Positions 20,723 through 29,413 of a stretch of DNA of 64,000 bases are shown here, piece after piece. The stretch is taken from assembly GCF_030704685.1 (NCBI RefSeq), contig NZ_JAUZDX010000005.1, positions 248,001 to 312,000 on the forward strand, read 5' to 3'. The first letter of the stretch is position 1. Every line of letters begins with the position of its first letter. The translations under genes and the position numbers were made by a program. The DNA is from Acidovorax sp. A1169. Its GTDB lineage: Bacteria > Pseudomonadota > Gammaproteobacteria > Burkholderiales > Burkholderiaceae_C. The notes under the pieces were generated by a model, which worked only from the letters and a program-made list of their open reading frames with translations, did not search any database and was not told the origin of the DNA.

Positions 20723-21391
20723 ATGACACACACCGTCCGCATCTGGGATCTGCCCACCCGCCTCTTCCACTGGGCCCTGGCCGCCAGCGTGATCGCCCTG
20801 GTGGTCACCGCCAAGGTGGGGGGCAATGCCATGGTCTGGCACCTGCGCCTGGGCTATGTGGTGCTGGCGCTGCTGGTCTTTCGCCTGGTGTGGGGGCTGG
20901 TGGGCGGGCGCTGGTCGCGGTTTGGCGCCTTCCTGTACTCGCCGGTGCGTCTGGTGGGCTACCTGCGCGGCGCGGGCCACCCCGAGGACGGTGTGGGCCA
21001 CAGCCCAATGGGCGCGCTGTCGGTCTTCGCCCTGCTCGCCGTGCTGGTGGCACAGGTAGGTACCGGCCTGCTCAGCGACGACGAGATCGCGTTCTCCGGC
21101 CCGCTCACCCGCTTTGTCTCCAATGCCGTCGTGGGGCAGGCCACGGGCTACCACAAGGAGATCGGCCAGTACCTGGTGCTGGGCCTGGTGGCGTTGCACG
21201 TCCTGGCCATCGGCTTTTATGTGCTGGTGCGCAAGCACCGGCTGGTGGCGCCCATGCTGCATGGTTACAAGGAATTGCCCCAGCCCGTGGCGCCATCTCG
21301 TGACGACCTCGCCACCCGCGCCCTGGCCTTGGTCGCACTGGGTGTGGGCGCTGGAGTGGCCTGGTGGGTGTCCACCCTGAGCGCGTTCTGA
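20723..21391 (+). CDS. Cytochrome b561-type membrane protein (222 aa)
   Basis: Di-heme membrane protein of the b561/hydrogenase-cytochrome-b group. Membrane helices start at RLFHWALAASVIAL, WHLRLGYVVLALLVFRLVWG and HKEIGQYLVLGLVALHVLAI. His17, His40 and the two histidines of the last motif are candidate heme ligands. It probably passes electrons from the quinone pool to a periplasmic c-type cytochrome, with the divergent cytochrome c' as the obvious candidate. The ATG at 20723 fits the conserved start just before IWDLPTRLFHW. Confidence 0.88.
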   Translation: MTHTVRIWDLPTRLFHWALAASVIALVVTAKVGGNAMVWHLRLGYVVLALLVFRLVWGLVGGRWSRFGAFLYSPVRLVGYLRGAGHPEDGVGHSPMGALSVFALLAVLVAQVGTGLLSDDEIAFSGPLTRFVSNAVVGQATGYHKEIGQYLVLGLVALHVLAIGFYVLVRKHRLVAPMLHGYKELPQPVAPSRDDLATRALALVALGVGAGVAWWVSTLSAF

Positions 21392-21438
21392 GTGCGAGCC
21401 GCTACACTGCGGATTCCTGCATTTCCTGAATTCGCGCC

Positions 21439-21930
21439 TTGGACAAGCCTGCCGTCACCTTGCTGAACCCGTCGTCTGCCGCCGAGATGGAGACGGTCCG
21501 CGAGATTTTCCGGGAGTACGCCGCGACCCTGGGGGTGGACCTTGCGTTCCAGGACTTTGAGGCCGAGCTGGCAAGCCTGCCGGGCGACTACGCTGCCCCA
21601 CGCGGGCACCTGCTGCTGGCCCAGGTGGATGGCGCCGTCGCCGGTTGCTGCGCCCTGCGGCCGCTGGATGCGGCCGACTACCCCAATGCCAGCGAGATGA
21701 AGCGCCTGTACGTGCGCAAGGCCTTCCGCGGTTTCGGCCTGGGCCGCGAGCTGGCCGAAGCCATGCTCGACCAGGCGCGCCGCGCGGGTTACGCCTGCGT
21801 GCTGCTCGACACGCTCGACGACATGGAGTCGGCCCGTGCGCTCTACACGGACCTGGGGTTCGAGGAGATCCCGCCGTACTACCACAACCCCATTGCAGGG
21901 TCGCATTACCTCAAGGCGGATATCTCCTGA
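21439..21930 (+). CDS. GNAT-family N-acetyltransferase (163 aa, TTG start)
   Basis: Acetyl-CoA-dependent acyltransferase fold. The acetyl-CoA binding motif is VRKAFRGFGLGRELAEAML near residues 91-109, followed by ARALYTDLGFEEIPPYY, the usual C-terminal motif. The TTG at 21439 is used because residues 1-16 precede a helix normal for the family. The first ATG (21487) would cut into it. Substrate unknown. It lies 47 bases after the cytochrome b561 gene. Confidence 0.82.
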   Translation: MDKPAVTLLNPSSAAEMETVREIFREYAATLGVDLAFQDFEAELASLPGDYAAPRGHLLLAQVDGAVAGCCALRPLDAADYPNASEMKRLYVRKAFRGFGLGRELAEAMLDQARRAGYACVLLDTLDDMESARALYTDLGFEEIPPYYHNPIAGSHYLKADIS

Positions 21931-21978
21931 ACGCCGCCGGCCCCGTCGCAGCAGGTGCTGCCCAGGGCCGGGAGTCGA

Positions 21979-22485
21979 TTACGCCTTGGCCTGGGCCAGG
22001 AGGGTGGCGGCGTCGCTGACTTCGAACTTGCCCGGGGCTTCGATGTTGAGCGTGACGACCTTGCCGTCGCGCACCAGCATCGAGTAGCGGTTGCTGCGCA
22101 GGCCCAGGCCCTTGCCATTGAGGTCCAGCGTCAGGCCGGTGGCCTTGGCGAAGGTGGCGTCGCCGTCACCGAGCATGCGCACCTTGCCTTCGGTCTGCTG
22201 GTCGCGCGCCCAGGCGCCCATCACGAAGGCATCGTTCACGCTCACGCACCAGATCTCGTCCACGCCGGCGGCTTTGAACTCATCCACCTTTTCCACATAG
22301 CCAGGCACGTGCTTGGCCGAGCAGGTGGGCGTGAAAGCGCCGGGCAGTGCGAACAGGGCAATGGTCTTGCCCGCCGTGGCCTTGTCCACCGGCACCGGGT
22401 TCGGGCCAATGGAGCAGCCTTCGCCCTCGACTTCCGAATATTCCATCAGGGTGCTGGCTGGCAGGGTGTCACCGACTTTGATCAT
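21979..22485 (-). CDS. Peroxiredoxin, Prx5/hybrid-type (168 aa)
   Basis: Thiol peroxidase that reduces hydroperoxides. The peroxidatic cysteine is Cys55 in GAFTPTCSAKHVPGY, the Prx5-type signature. A further cysteine in DEIWCVSVNDAFVM corresponds to the position seen in bacterial glutaredoxin-linked Prx5 proteins. No fused glutaredoxin domain is present. A strong AGGAGA lies 7 bases before the ATG. It is transcribed away from the ribosomal cluster's end, on the same strand, beyond a terminator. Confidence 0.92.
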   Translation of the reverse strand: MIKVGDTLPASTLMEYSEVEGEGCSIGPNPVPVDKATAGKTIALFALPGAFTPTCSAKHVPGYVEKVDEFKAAGVDEIWCVSVNDAFVMGAWARDQQTEGKVRMLGDGDATFAKATGLTLDLNGKGLGLRSNRYSMLVRDGKVVTLNIEAPGKFEVSDAATLLAQAKA

Positions 22486-22559
22486 TGATCTCTCCTAGGG
22501 TTGTTGGGGTGGTATCCGCATGCCCCGGGGCAGCGCGCACAAAACGCAGGCCCCAAAAG

Positions 22560-22587
22560 CAAAACGACCCACATTGTGGGTCGTTTT
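22560..22587. terminator. Terminator after rpsQ at the end of the S10-type cluster
   Basis: AAAACGACCCAC and GTGGGTCGTTTT form a 12-bp stem with a three-base loop. It lies 32 bases beyond the rpsQ stop and separates the ribosomal genes from the peroxiredoxin gene. Confidence 0.9.
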
Positions 22588-22619
22588 GGAGGGCAGTGCT
22601 GCCAACAAGCCGGGAGGGC

Positions 22620-22889
22620 TTAGAGCAGGCCGGCCTTTTGCACCAAGCGGGTGGCAACCCAGTTCTTGGTCTTGGAGAGCGGACGGCTCTCGGTGATTTC
22701 GATCACGTCGCCCAGCTTGTACTCGCCATTTTCATCATGGGCGTGGTACTTGCTCGACTTGCCCACGATCTTGCCGTAGAGCTCGTGCTTCACACGGCGC
22801 TCGATCAGCACGGTCACGGTCTTCTGGCGCTTGTCGCTGACCACCTTGCCAATCAAGGTGCGCTTGAGGGATTTTTTAGCTTCCGTCAT
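22620..22889 (-). CDS. rpsQ: 30S ribosomal protein S17 (89 aa)
   Basis: OB-fold rRNA-binding protein of the small subunit body. It has the conserved core [20 protein letters not shown] and the C-terminal [15 protein letters not shown]. It is normal length. It is the last gene of the cluster: a terminator follows, and the usual next gene rplN is absent. Confidence 0.97.
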   Translation of the reverse strand: MTEAKKSLKRTLIGKVVSDKRQKTVTVLIERRVKHELYGKIVGKSSKYHAHDENGEYKLGDVIEITESRPLSKTKNWVATRLVQKAGLL

Positions 22890-22898
22890 GTCGGCTCC

Positions 22899-23093
22899 TT
22901 ACTTGGCGGCTTGCTTTTCAGCAAGGATGGTTTTTGCACGGGCGATATCGCGGCGGGTGGTACGCAGCGTGTTGGTGTTGGCCAACTGCTGGGTAGCCTT
23001 CTGCATGCGCAGGCCGAAATGGGCCTTCTGCAGAGCCTTGATTTCGCCTTCGATGCCGGCAACGTCTTTTTGGCGCAGTTCAGTAGTCTTCAT
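22899..23093 (-). CDS. rpmC: 50S ribosomal protein L29 (64 aa)
   Basis: Two-helix protein near the tunnel exit. It starts [18 protein letters not shown], and AGGAGA lies 7 bases upstream, which rules out the far longer open frame that extends beyond it. The helix pair [20 protein letters not shown] and the C-terminal AKTILAEKQ match the family. Nine bases separate it from rpsQ. Confidence 0.96.
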   Translation of the reverse strand: MKTTELRQKDVAGIEGEIKALQKAHFGLRMQKATQQLANTNTLRTTRRDIARAKTILAEKQAAK

Positions 23094-23109
23094 TGCTTGT
23101 TCTCCTGAA

Positions 23110-23526
23110 TTACGAGCCAATGTGGCGGCTGACGAACGTGGTGCGCAGCGGCAGCTTGGCGGCAGCCAGGCGGAACGCTTCACGGGCCAGTTCTTCGGGC
23201 ACACCGACGATCTCGAAGACGATCTTGCCGGGCTGGATTTCGGCCACGTAGTACTCGGGGTTGCCCTTACCGTTACCCATACGCACTTCTGCGGGCTTGG
23301 TAGAGATTGGCTTGTCCGGGAACACGCGGATCCAGATGCGGCCACCACGCTTCACGTGGCGGGAGATTGCACGGCGTGCAGCCTCGATCTGGCGGGCCGT
23401 CAGGCGGCCACGGTCGGTGCACTTCAGACCGAAATCACCGAAAGCAACGGAAGCACCCCGCGTTGCGACACCGGTGTTACGGCCTTTTTGCTCCTTGCGG
23501 TATTTGCGGCGAGCAGGTTGCAGCAT
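23110..23526 (-). CDS. rplP: 50S ribosomal protein L16 (138 aa)
   Basis: Binds 23S and 5S rRNA near the A site. It begins [17 protein letters not shown] and has the signature region [20 protein letters not shown] and the [19 protein letters not shown] segment. That segment includes the arginine-bearing loop before it that is hydroxylated in some bacteria (PAEVRMG). Full length. Its start is two bases after the rpsC stop. Confidence 0.97.
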   Translation of the reverse strand: MLQPARRKYRKEQKGRNTGVATRGASVAFGDFGLKCTDRGRLTARQIEAARRAISRHVKRGGRIWIRVFPDKPISTKPAEVRMGNGKGNPEYYVAEIQPGKIVFEIVGVPEELAREAFRLAAAKLPLRTTFVSRHIGS

Positions 23527-23528
23527 AC

Positions 23529-24413
23529 TTATTCTCCTTTTCCGTCCGCTGCTGTAGCGGGCGCGGCGACTTTGCGTACGCGCTTAACGGCGGTGTTATC
23601 AGCGCCACCAGCTTCCGCTGGCTTGTCGCTGCCGTCGGCCGGACCGGTGTTCACACCGGCTGGGCGACGTGGGCCTCCACGGCCAGCACCTGGACGGTCG
23701 CCACCTGGGCGGCCATCACGGCGTGGACCGCGTGGGCGGCGTTCTTCGTCTGGACGTGGGGTTTCCACGGCAGGCAGGTCGTTACGACCCAGCGTATCGC
23801 CCTTGTAGACCCAGACCTTGACGCCGATCACACCGTAGGTGGTCTTGGCTTCGGAGGTGCCGTAGTCGATGTCGGCGCGCAGCGTGTGAAGTGGCACGCG
23901 GCCTTCACGGTACCACTCGCAGCGGGCGATTTCGATACCGTTCAGACGGCCGGACGACATGATCTTGATGCCCTGGGCACCAAGACGCATGGCGTTCTGC
24001 ATGGCGCGCTTCATGGCACGGCGGAACATGATCCGCTTTTCGAGCTGCTGCGTGATGCTGTCGGCGATCAGCTTGGCATCGATTTCGGGCTTGCGCACTT
24101 CTTCGATGTTCACTGCGACAGGCACGCCCAGGCGAAGAGCGAGTTCCTTCTTGAGGTTCTCGATGTCTTCACCCTTCTTGCCAATCACCACACCAGGACG
24201 AGCCGAGTAGATGGTGATACGGGCGTTCTTGGCGGGGCGCTCGATCAGGATGCGCGACACGGCGGCGTTCTTGAGCTTGGCCTTCAGGTACTCGCGCACC
24301 TTGATGTCTTCGGCCAGCATGCCCGCGAAGTCGCGGTTGCTGGCGTACCAACGGCTGGACCAGTTGCGGCTGACCGCAAGGCGGAAGCCGGTAGGATGGA
24401 TTTTTTGTCCCAT
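23529..24413 (-). CDS. rpsC: 30S ribosomal protein S3 with an extended C-terminus (294 aa)
   Basis: KH-domain protein of the small-subunit head and mRNA entry site. The N-terminus [16 protein letters not shown] and the KH motif [16 protein letters not shown] are standard. The protein is about 60 residues longer than the E. coli one (233 aa). From about residue 215 the tail is Arg, Gly and Pro-rich ([20 protein letters not shown]) and then turns to Ala and Lys. Such tails occur in other betaproteobacteria. The start at 24413 excludes 15 residues of upstream frame. Confidence 0.96.
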   Translation of the reverse strand: MGQKIHPTGFRLAVSRNWSSRWYASNRDFAGMLAEDIKVREYLKAKLKNAAVSRILIERPAKNARITIYSARPGVVIGKKGEDIENLKKELALRLGVPVAVNIEEVRKPEIDAKLIADSITQQLEKRIMFRRAMKRAMQNAMRLGAQGIKIMSSGRLNGIEIARCEWYREGRVPLHTLRADIDYGTSEAKTTYGVIGVKVWVYKGDTLGRNDLPAVETPRPDEERRPRGPRRDGRPGGDRPGAGRGGPRRPAGVNTGPADGSDKPAEAGGADNTAVKRVRKVAAPATAADGKGE

Positions 24414-24427
24414 AGTCTTCCGAGCCT

Positions 24428-24760
24428 TTAGTTGCCAACCGTCACGTACACATGGCACGTGGGCTTGCTGATGCGATTGCCGCGGCCTTTGGCGCGCGCG
24501 GTGAAGCGCTTGAGCGTGGTGCCTTGCTCGACGTAGATGGTCTTGACCTTCAGTTCGTCGATGTCGGCGCCGTCGTTGTGCTCAGCGTTGGCGATGGCGG
24601 ACTCCAGAACCTTCTTGACGATTCCCGCAGCTTTTTTCTGCGTGAAGTTCAGGATGTTCAGAGCCTGGTCCACTTTCTTGCCGCGGATCAAGTCAGCGAC
24701 CAGACGGCCCTTGTCGACCGACAGACGGACGCCCCGGAGGACTGCACGTGTTTCAGACAT
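24428..24760 (-). CDS. rplV: 50S ribosomal protein L22 (110 aa)
   Basis: Lines the peptide exit tunnel. It begins [19 protein letters not shown] and carries the beta-hairpin loop segment [20 protein letters not shown] whose tip projects into the tunnel and where macrolide-resistance changes occur. No deletion or duplication is seen in that loop. Normal length. Confidence 0.97.
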   Translation of the reverse strand: MSETRAVLRGVRLSVDKGRLVADLIRGKKVDQALNILNFTQKKAAGIVKKVLESAIANAEHNDGADIDELKVKTIYVEQGTTLKRFTARAKGRGNRISKPTCHVYVTVGN

Positions 24761-24769
24761 GGTCGTTCC

Positions 24770-25045
24770 TTATTTCTTGACTTTTTTGTCAGCGGGGTGA
24801 CCCTTGAAGGTGCGCGTCAGGGCGAATTCGCCGAGCTTGTGGCCCACCATCTGGTCGGTAACGTAGACAGGTACGTGCTGCTTGCCGTTGTGCACGGCGA
24901 TGGTCAGACCGATGAAATCGGGCAGAACCATGGAGCGACGCGACCAGGTCTTCACTGGCTTCTTATCCTTGGTGGCAACGGCCTTTTCGACCTTGGCCAG
25001 CAAGTGATGGTCAACAAATGGACCCTTTTTGAGAGAGCGAGTCAT
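24770..25045 (-). CDS. rpsS: 30S ribosomal protein S19 (91 aa)
   Basis: Small-subunit head protein contacting S13 and the A site tRNA. It starts [20 protein letters not shown] and has the core [20 protein letters not shown] and the C-terminal signature [16 protein letters not shown]. Full length. Nine bases lie between it and rplV. Confidence 0.97.
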   Translation of the reverse strand: MTRSLKKGPFVDHHLLAKVEKAVATKDKKPVKTWSRRSMVLPDFIGLTIAVHNGKQHVPVYVTDQMVGHKLGEFALTRTFKGHPADKKVKK

Positions 25046-25055
25046 CTGTTACCCC

Positions 25056-25880
25056 TTACTTCTTGCGACGCGACACGATCATGATCTGTGTGCGCTTGTT
25101 GTTACGGGTGCGATAACCCTTGGTCAGATTGCCCCAAGGATCGACTGCATGGCGGCCTTCGCCGGTGCGGCCTTCGCCACCACCGTGAGGGTGATCCACT
25201 GGGTTCATGGCGACGCCGCGAACCGTAGGACGAATACCCATCCAGCGCTTCACACCGGCCTTGCCGAGTTGGCGCAGGCTGTGTTCTTCGTTGGCCACTT
25301 CGCCAATGGTGGCGCGGCATTCGATGTGGATCTTGCGCACTTCACCCGAGCGCATGCGCACTTGAGCGTAGGTACCTTCGCGGGCCAGCAGGGTTGCCGA
25401 AGCACCAGCCGAGCGGGCGATCTGAGCACCGGCACCGGGCTTGAGCTCGATGCAGTGGATGGTCGAACCCACGGGGATGTTGCGGATAGGCAGCGTGTTA
25501 CCAGCGCGGATCGGGGCTTCCGAACCGGACAGCAGGGTTGCGCCCACTTCCAGGTTGCGGGGAGCGATGATGTAGCGACGCTCGCCGTCGGCATAGCACA
25601 CCAGAGCGATGTGGGCCGTACGGTTTGGATCGTACTCAATGCGCTCGACCTTGGCTGGAATGCCGTCCTTGTTGCGCTTGAAGTCCACCACACGGTAGTG
25701 GTGCTTGTGGCCACCGCCCTTGTGGCGGGTGGTGATGTGACCGTTGTTGTTACGGCCGGCCTTCTGGAACTGGGGTTCCAGCAGGGGGGCGTACGCTTCA
25801 CCCTTGTACAGGTGGTCACGCGTGACCTTCACCACGGCACGTTGGCCGGGCGAAGTGGGTTTCATCTTGATGACAGCCAT
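25056..25880 (-). CDS. rplB: 50S ribosomal protein L2 (274 aa)
   Basis: Large-subunit protein required for peptidyl transfer and subunit association. The N-terminal OB fold, the SH3-like domain and the C-terminal [20 protein letters not shown] loop with its essential histidine are all present. Its length is that of E. coli L2 plus one residue. Confidence 0.98.
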   Translation of the reverse strand: MAVIKMKPTSPGQRAVVKVTRDHLYKGEAYAPLLEPQFQKAGRNNNGHITTRHKGGGHKHHYRVVDFKRNKDGIPAKVERIEYDPNRTAHIALVCYADGERRYIIAPRNLEVGATLLSGSEAPIRAGNTLPIRNIPVGSTIHCIELKPGAGAQIARSAGASATLLAREGTYAQVRMRSGEVRKIHIECRATIGEVANEEHSLRQLGKAGVKRWMGIRPTVRGVAMNPVDHPHGGGEGRTGEGRHAVDPWGNLTKGYRTRNNKRTQIMIVSRRKK

Positions 25881-25882
25881 GA

Positions 25883-26197
25883 TTACGCGGCCTCCCCGGA
25901 GAGGTTCAGCTCTTGACCTGGTTGCAGCGTGACATAAGCCTTGCGAACGTTGTCGCGGCGGCCGATGGTCTTGCCAAAACGCTTGGTCTTGCCTTTGGTG
26001 TTCACCACAGAAACGCCCTTGACCTCGACCTTGAACATCAATTCCACAGCGGCCTTGATTTCTGGCTTGGTTGCGTTCTGCAGCACCTTGAACGTCACTG
26101 CATTGGACTTCTCGGCAACCATGGTGGCCTTTTCGGACACGATGGGAGCGACCAGCACTTGCATCAGACGACCTTCGTCAAACTTGAGTGTGCTCAT
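25883..26197 (-). CDS. rplW: 50S ribosomal protein L23 (104 aa)
   Basis: Tunnel-exit protein that docks trigger factor and the signal recognition particle. It contains [18 protein letters not shown] and the C-terminal [18 protein letters not shown]. The trigger-factor-binding glutamate is in the SEKAT motif. The ATG overlaps the rplD stop by four bases, and rplB begins two bases after its stop. Confidence 0.97.
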   Translation of the reverse strand: MSTLKFDEGRLMQVLVAPIVSEKATMVAEKSNAVTFKVLQNATKPEIKAAVELMFKVEVKGVSVVNTKGKTKRFGKTIGRRDNVRKAYVTLQPGQELNLSGEAA

Positions 26198-26814
26198 GCG
26201 AACATCTCCTTGAGTTTGTCGATTGCACCCTTGGTGACGAGCACTTTCTTGAAACGGACCAGCGACACGGGGTCGGCGTAACGGGGCTCGACGACGAGCA
26301 CGTTCACCAGATTGCGCGAAGCCAGGTACAGGTTTTCGTCCACTTCCTCGGCGATCACCATCACCGATTGCAGGTTCATCGCCTTGAACTTGTCTGCCAG
26401 GACCTTGGTCTTGGGCGAATCAAGCTTCAGCGAGTCGACCACCGCCAGACGGCCTTCGCGGGCCAGCTGCGACAAAATCGCAGACATGCCGGCGCGGTAC
26501 ATCTTCTTGTTGATCTTTTGCGTGAAATTTTCGTCAGGCATGTTCGGGAAAATCCGACCACCCCCGCGCCACAGTGGCGACGAGGTCATACCTGCACGTG
26601 CGTTACCCGTACCCTTTTGCTTGAAAGGCTTCTTGGTCGAGTGGCGGACTTGTTCACGGTCCTTCTGCGCACGGGTGCCCTGGCGGGCGTTGGCTTGGTA
26701 AGCCACGACGATCTGGTGCACCAGATCTTCGTTGTATTCACGACCGAACACGGTCTCAGGAACGTCCAGCTTGGACGCGCCCTGGCCTTGGTCATTCAGG
26801 AGTTCGAGCTGCAT
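26194..26814 (-). CDS. rplD: 50S ribosomal protein L4 (206 aa)
   Basis: Tunnel protein that in E. coli also represses its own operon by binding the S10 leader. The extended loop [20 protein letters not shown] is intact and carries the conserved tunnel-constriction residues. The start ATG overlaps the rplC stop by one base and the end overlaps rplW by four, so the three genes are translated in a coupled way. A structured leader upstream of rplC makes the same autoregulation conceivable here. Confidence 0.97.
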   Translation of the reverse strand: MQLELLNDQGQGASKLDVPETVFGREYNEDLVHQIVVAYQANARQGTRAQKDREQVRHSTKKPFKQKGTGNARAGMTSSPLWRGGGRIFPNMPDENFTQKINKKMYRAGMSAILSQLAREGRLAVVDSLKLDSPKTKVLADKFKAMNLQSVMVIAEEVDENLYLASRNLVNVLVVEPRYADPVSLVRFKKVLVTKGAIDKLKEMFA

Positions 26815-27488
26815 TAGTTCGCTCCTTTGGAGGCTTTGGCCTTGACCGCTGGACGCACCGTCACGAACCCACCCTTGGAGCCCGGAATAGCGCCCTTGAT
26901 CAAGAGCAGTTGACGCGCTTCGTCGATGCGGATCACATCGAGGTTTTGCGTGGTCTTGGTGACATCGCCGAGGTGGCCCGTCATCCGCTTGCCAGGGAAC
27001 ACGCGGCCTGGATCCTGCGCCATACCAATGGAGCCGGGAACGTTGTGCGAACGGCTGTTACCGTGCGACGCGCGTTGCGACTTCATGTTGTGGCGCTTGA
27101 TGGTGCCGGCGTAGCCTTTACCGATCGAGGTGCCTTGCACGTCGACCTTCTGGCCCACGGAAAACACGGACGTCACAACGACCGATGCGCCAGCTTGGTA
27201 CTGGGCAGCGGTGTCGGCGGTCACGCGGAATTCCTGGATGATTTCACCGGCTTCCACACCTGCCTTGGCAAGGTGACCGGCTTCTGGCTTGGTCACGCGC
27301 GATGCTTTGCGCGAACCGAACGTGACCTGCAGGGCCACGTAGCCATCGTTCTCTTGGGTTTTGATCTGGGTTACGCGGTTGTTGGACACATCCACCACCG
27401 TGACAGGCACTGCGTCCCCGTCATCGGTGAACAGACGCATCATGCCCACCTTGCGACCCAGCAACCCGAGGGAGTTGCTCAGACTCAT
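26814..27488 (-). CDS. rplC: 50S ribosomal protein L3 (224 aa)
   Basis: Early assembly protein near the peptidyl transferase centre. It starts [20 protein letters not shown], which is set by GGAG 8 bases upstream. It contains the [20 protein letters not shown] and [20 protein letters not shown] signature segments with the glutamine that is methylated in E. coli. It is first gene after a 213-base gap that separates it from rpsJ and contains a promoter and hairpins. Confidence 0.97.
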   Translation of the reverse strand: MSLSNSLGLLGRKVGMMRLFTDDGDAVPVTVVDVSNNRVTQIKTQENDGYVALQVTFGSRKASRVTKPEAGHLAKAGVEAGEIIQEFRVTADTAAQYQAGASVVVTSVFSVGQKVDVQGTSIGKGYAGTIKRHNMKSQRASHGNSRSHNVPGSIGMAQDPGRVFPGKRMTGHLGDVTKTTQNLDVIRIDEARQLLLIKGAIPGSKGGFVTVRPAVKAKASKGAN

Positions 27489-27565
27489 TTGTTTCTCCAA
27501 AACTTCCACCGCCGCAACTTCAATTGGCTGCGGCGTTGCACTCGCGTGCATGAAAGAGGGTTATT

Positions 27566-27613
27566 AAAACTTCGCCCTGCGCACACCCGTAAGTGCACGC
27601 AAATTAAGCGAAG
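27566..27613 (-). promoter_or_regulatory. Structured leader hairpin with U-run before rplC (attenuator-like)
   Basis: In the minus-strand transcript a CUUCGC arm (27608-27613) pairs with GCGAAG (27570-27575), enclosing GCGUGCAC (27593-27600) paired with GUGUGCGC (27579-27586, two G-U pairs). UUUU follows at 27566-27569. The hairpin starts at the predicted transcript 5' end. A second small hairpin (UGCAC, GCGA, GUGCA) and a third (GCCGCA with UGCGGC) follow before rplC. The layout recalls an S10-type leader. Confidence 0.5.
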
Positions 27614-27619
27614 CCCTAA

Positions 27620-27648
27620 AGTATAACGCGAACTGCTTTTGCAAGCAA
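27620..27648 (-). promoter_or_regulatory. Sigma-70 promoter in front of rplC
   Basis: Minus-strand -35 TTGCTT at 27643-27648 and -10 TATACT at 27620-27625 are separated by exactly 17 bp. The predicted start is about 27614-27617, which gives a leader of roughly 127 bases before rplC. The promoter is embedded in a long inverted repeat. Confidence 0.65.
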
Positions 27649-27661
27649 GTTCGCGTTATAC
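27621..27661. repeat. Long inverted repeat between rpsJ and rplC
   Basis: A perfect 14-bp inverted repeat (GTATAACGCGAACT at 27621-27634 and its complement at 27648-27661) continues inward with GCTT/AAGC around a TTGC loop, giving about 18 pairs with one bulge. It overlaps the -35 and -10 boxes of the promoter pointing to rplC. Confidence 0.8.
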
Positions 27662-27670
27662 GAGACCAAA

Positions 27671-27692
27671 CCTGGCGGGCAAGCCCGCCAGG
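27671..27692 (-). terminator. Hairpin after rpsJ (weak or partial terminator)
   Basis: CCTGGCGGGC and GCCCGCCAGG form a perfect 10-bp stem with a two-base spacer, 10 bases after the rpsJ stop. Only TTTGGTCT follows in the transcript direction, so termination is probably partial. Confidence 0.55.
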
Positions 27693-27701
27693 AAGGGATC
27701 A

Positions 27702-28013
27702 TTACTGCAGCTTGATTTCGACGTCCACGCCAGCAGGCAGGTCGAGCTTCATCAGGGCGTCCACCGTCTTGTCGGTAGGATCCACGATGTCCATCAGGCG
27801 CTGGTGCGTACGGATTTCGAGCTGGTCGCGGCTGGTCTTGTTGACGTGCGGCGAGCGCAGGATGTCGAAACGCTTCATGCGCGTCGGCAGGGGCACGGGG
27901 CCCTTGACGATGGCGCCGGTGCGCTTGGCGGTGTCAACGATCTCGGCAGCGGACTGGTCGATCAGCTTGTAGTCAAACGCCTTCAGGCGGATGCGGATTT
28001 TTTGCTTGGACAT
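27702..28013 (-). CDS. rpsJ: 30S ribosomal protein S10 (103 aa)
   Basis: Small-subunit protein that also works in antitermination as NusE. It starts [20 protein letters not shown] and has the conserved loop [20 protein letters not shown]. Here it is attached to the 3' end of the str genes, 29 bases after tuf, and is separated from rplC by a hairpin, a promoter and a leader. Confidence 0.97.
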   Translation of the reverse strand: MSKQKIRIRLKAFDYKLIDQSAAEIVDTAKRTGAIVKGPVPLPTRMKRFDILRSPHVNKTSRDQLEIRTHQRLMDIVDPTDKTVDALMKLDLPAGVDVEIKLQ

Positions 28014-28042
28014 GTCAAGTTCCTTGTTGTTCTACTGAGCGA

Positions 28043-29233
<1,191 letters not shown>

Positions 29234-29365
29234 TTTTCAATCTCCAAAGAGCGATGCCTGTGTTGTGGTTTAACGTCTGCATCCGATTGCTGGTTCGCCC
29301 TGCACAGGCAACGGGGCGGCACCGGATCGCAGACTGCAAAATCTTGCGCGGGGGGGGCGGGCGGT

Positions 29366-29397
29366 GCCGCCGGCACCTGGAACCAGGTGCTGGCGGC
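29366..29397. repeat. Large hairpin in the fusA-tuf intergenic region
   Basis: GCCGCC-N-GCACCTGG and CCAGGTGC-N-GGCGGC arms form about 14 pairs around a two-base loop. On the minus strand it is followed by a C-rich tract instead of a T run, so it looks like an RNA-stability or pausing structure more than a classic terminator. Confidence 0.55.
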
Positions 29398-29413
29398 AGT
29401 CCCTGCGAACTGC

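Noticed and set aside
29234-29413. A tRNA gene near tuf, as in many bacteria
   Set aside because: The hairpin arms do not form a cloverleaf, and no T-loop GTTC/GAAC pair with the right spacing was found.
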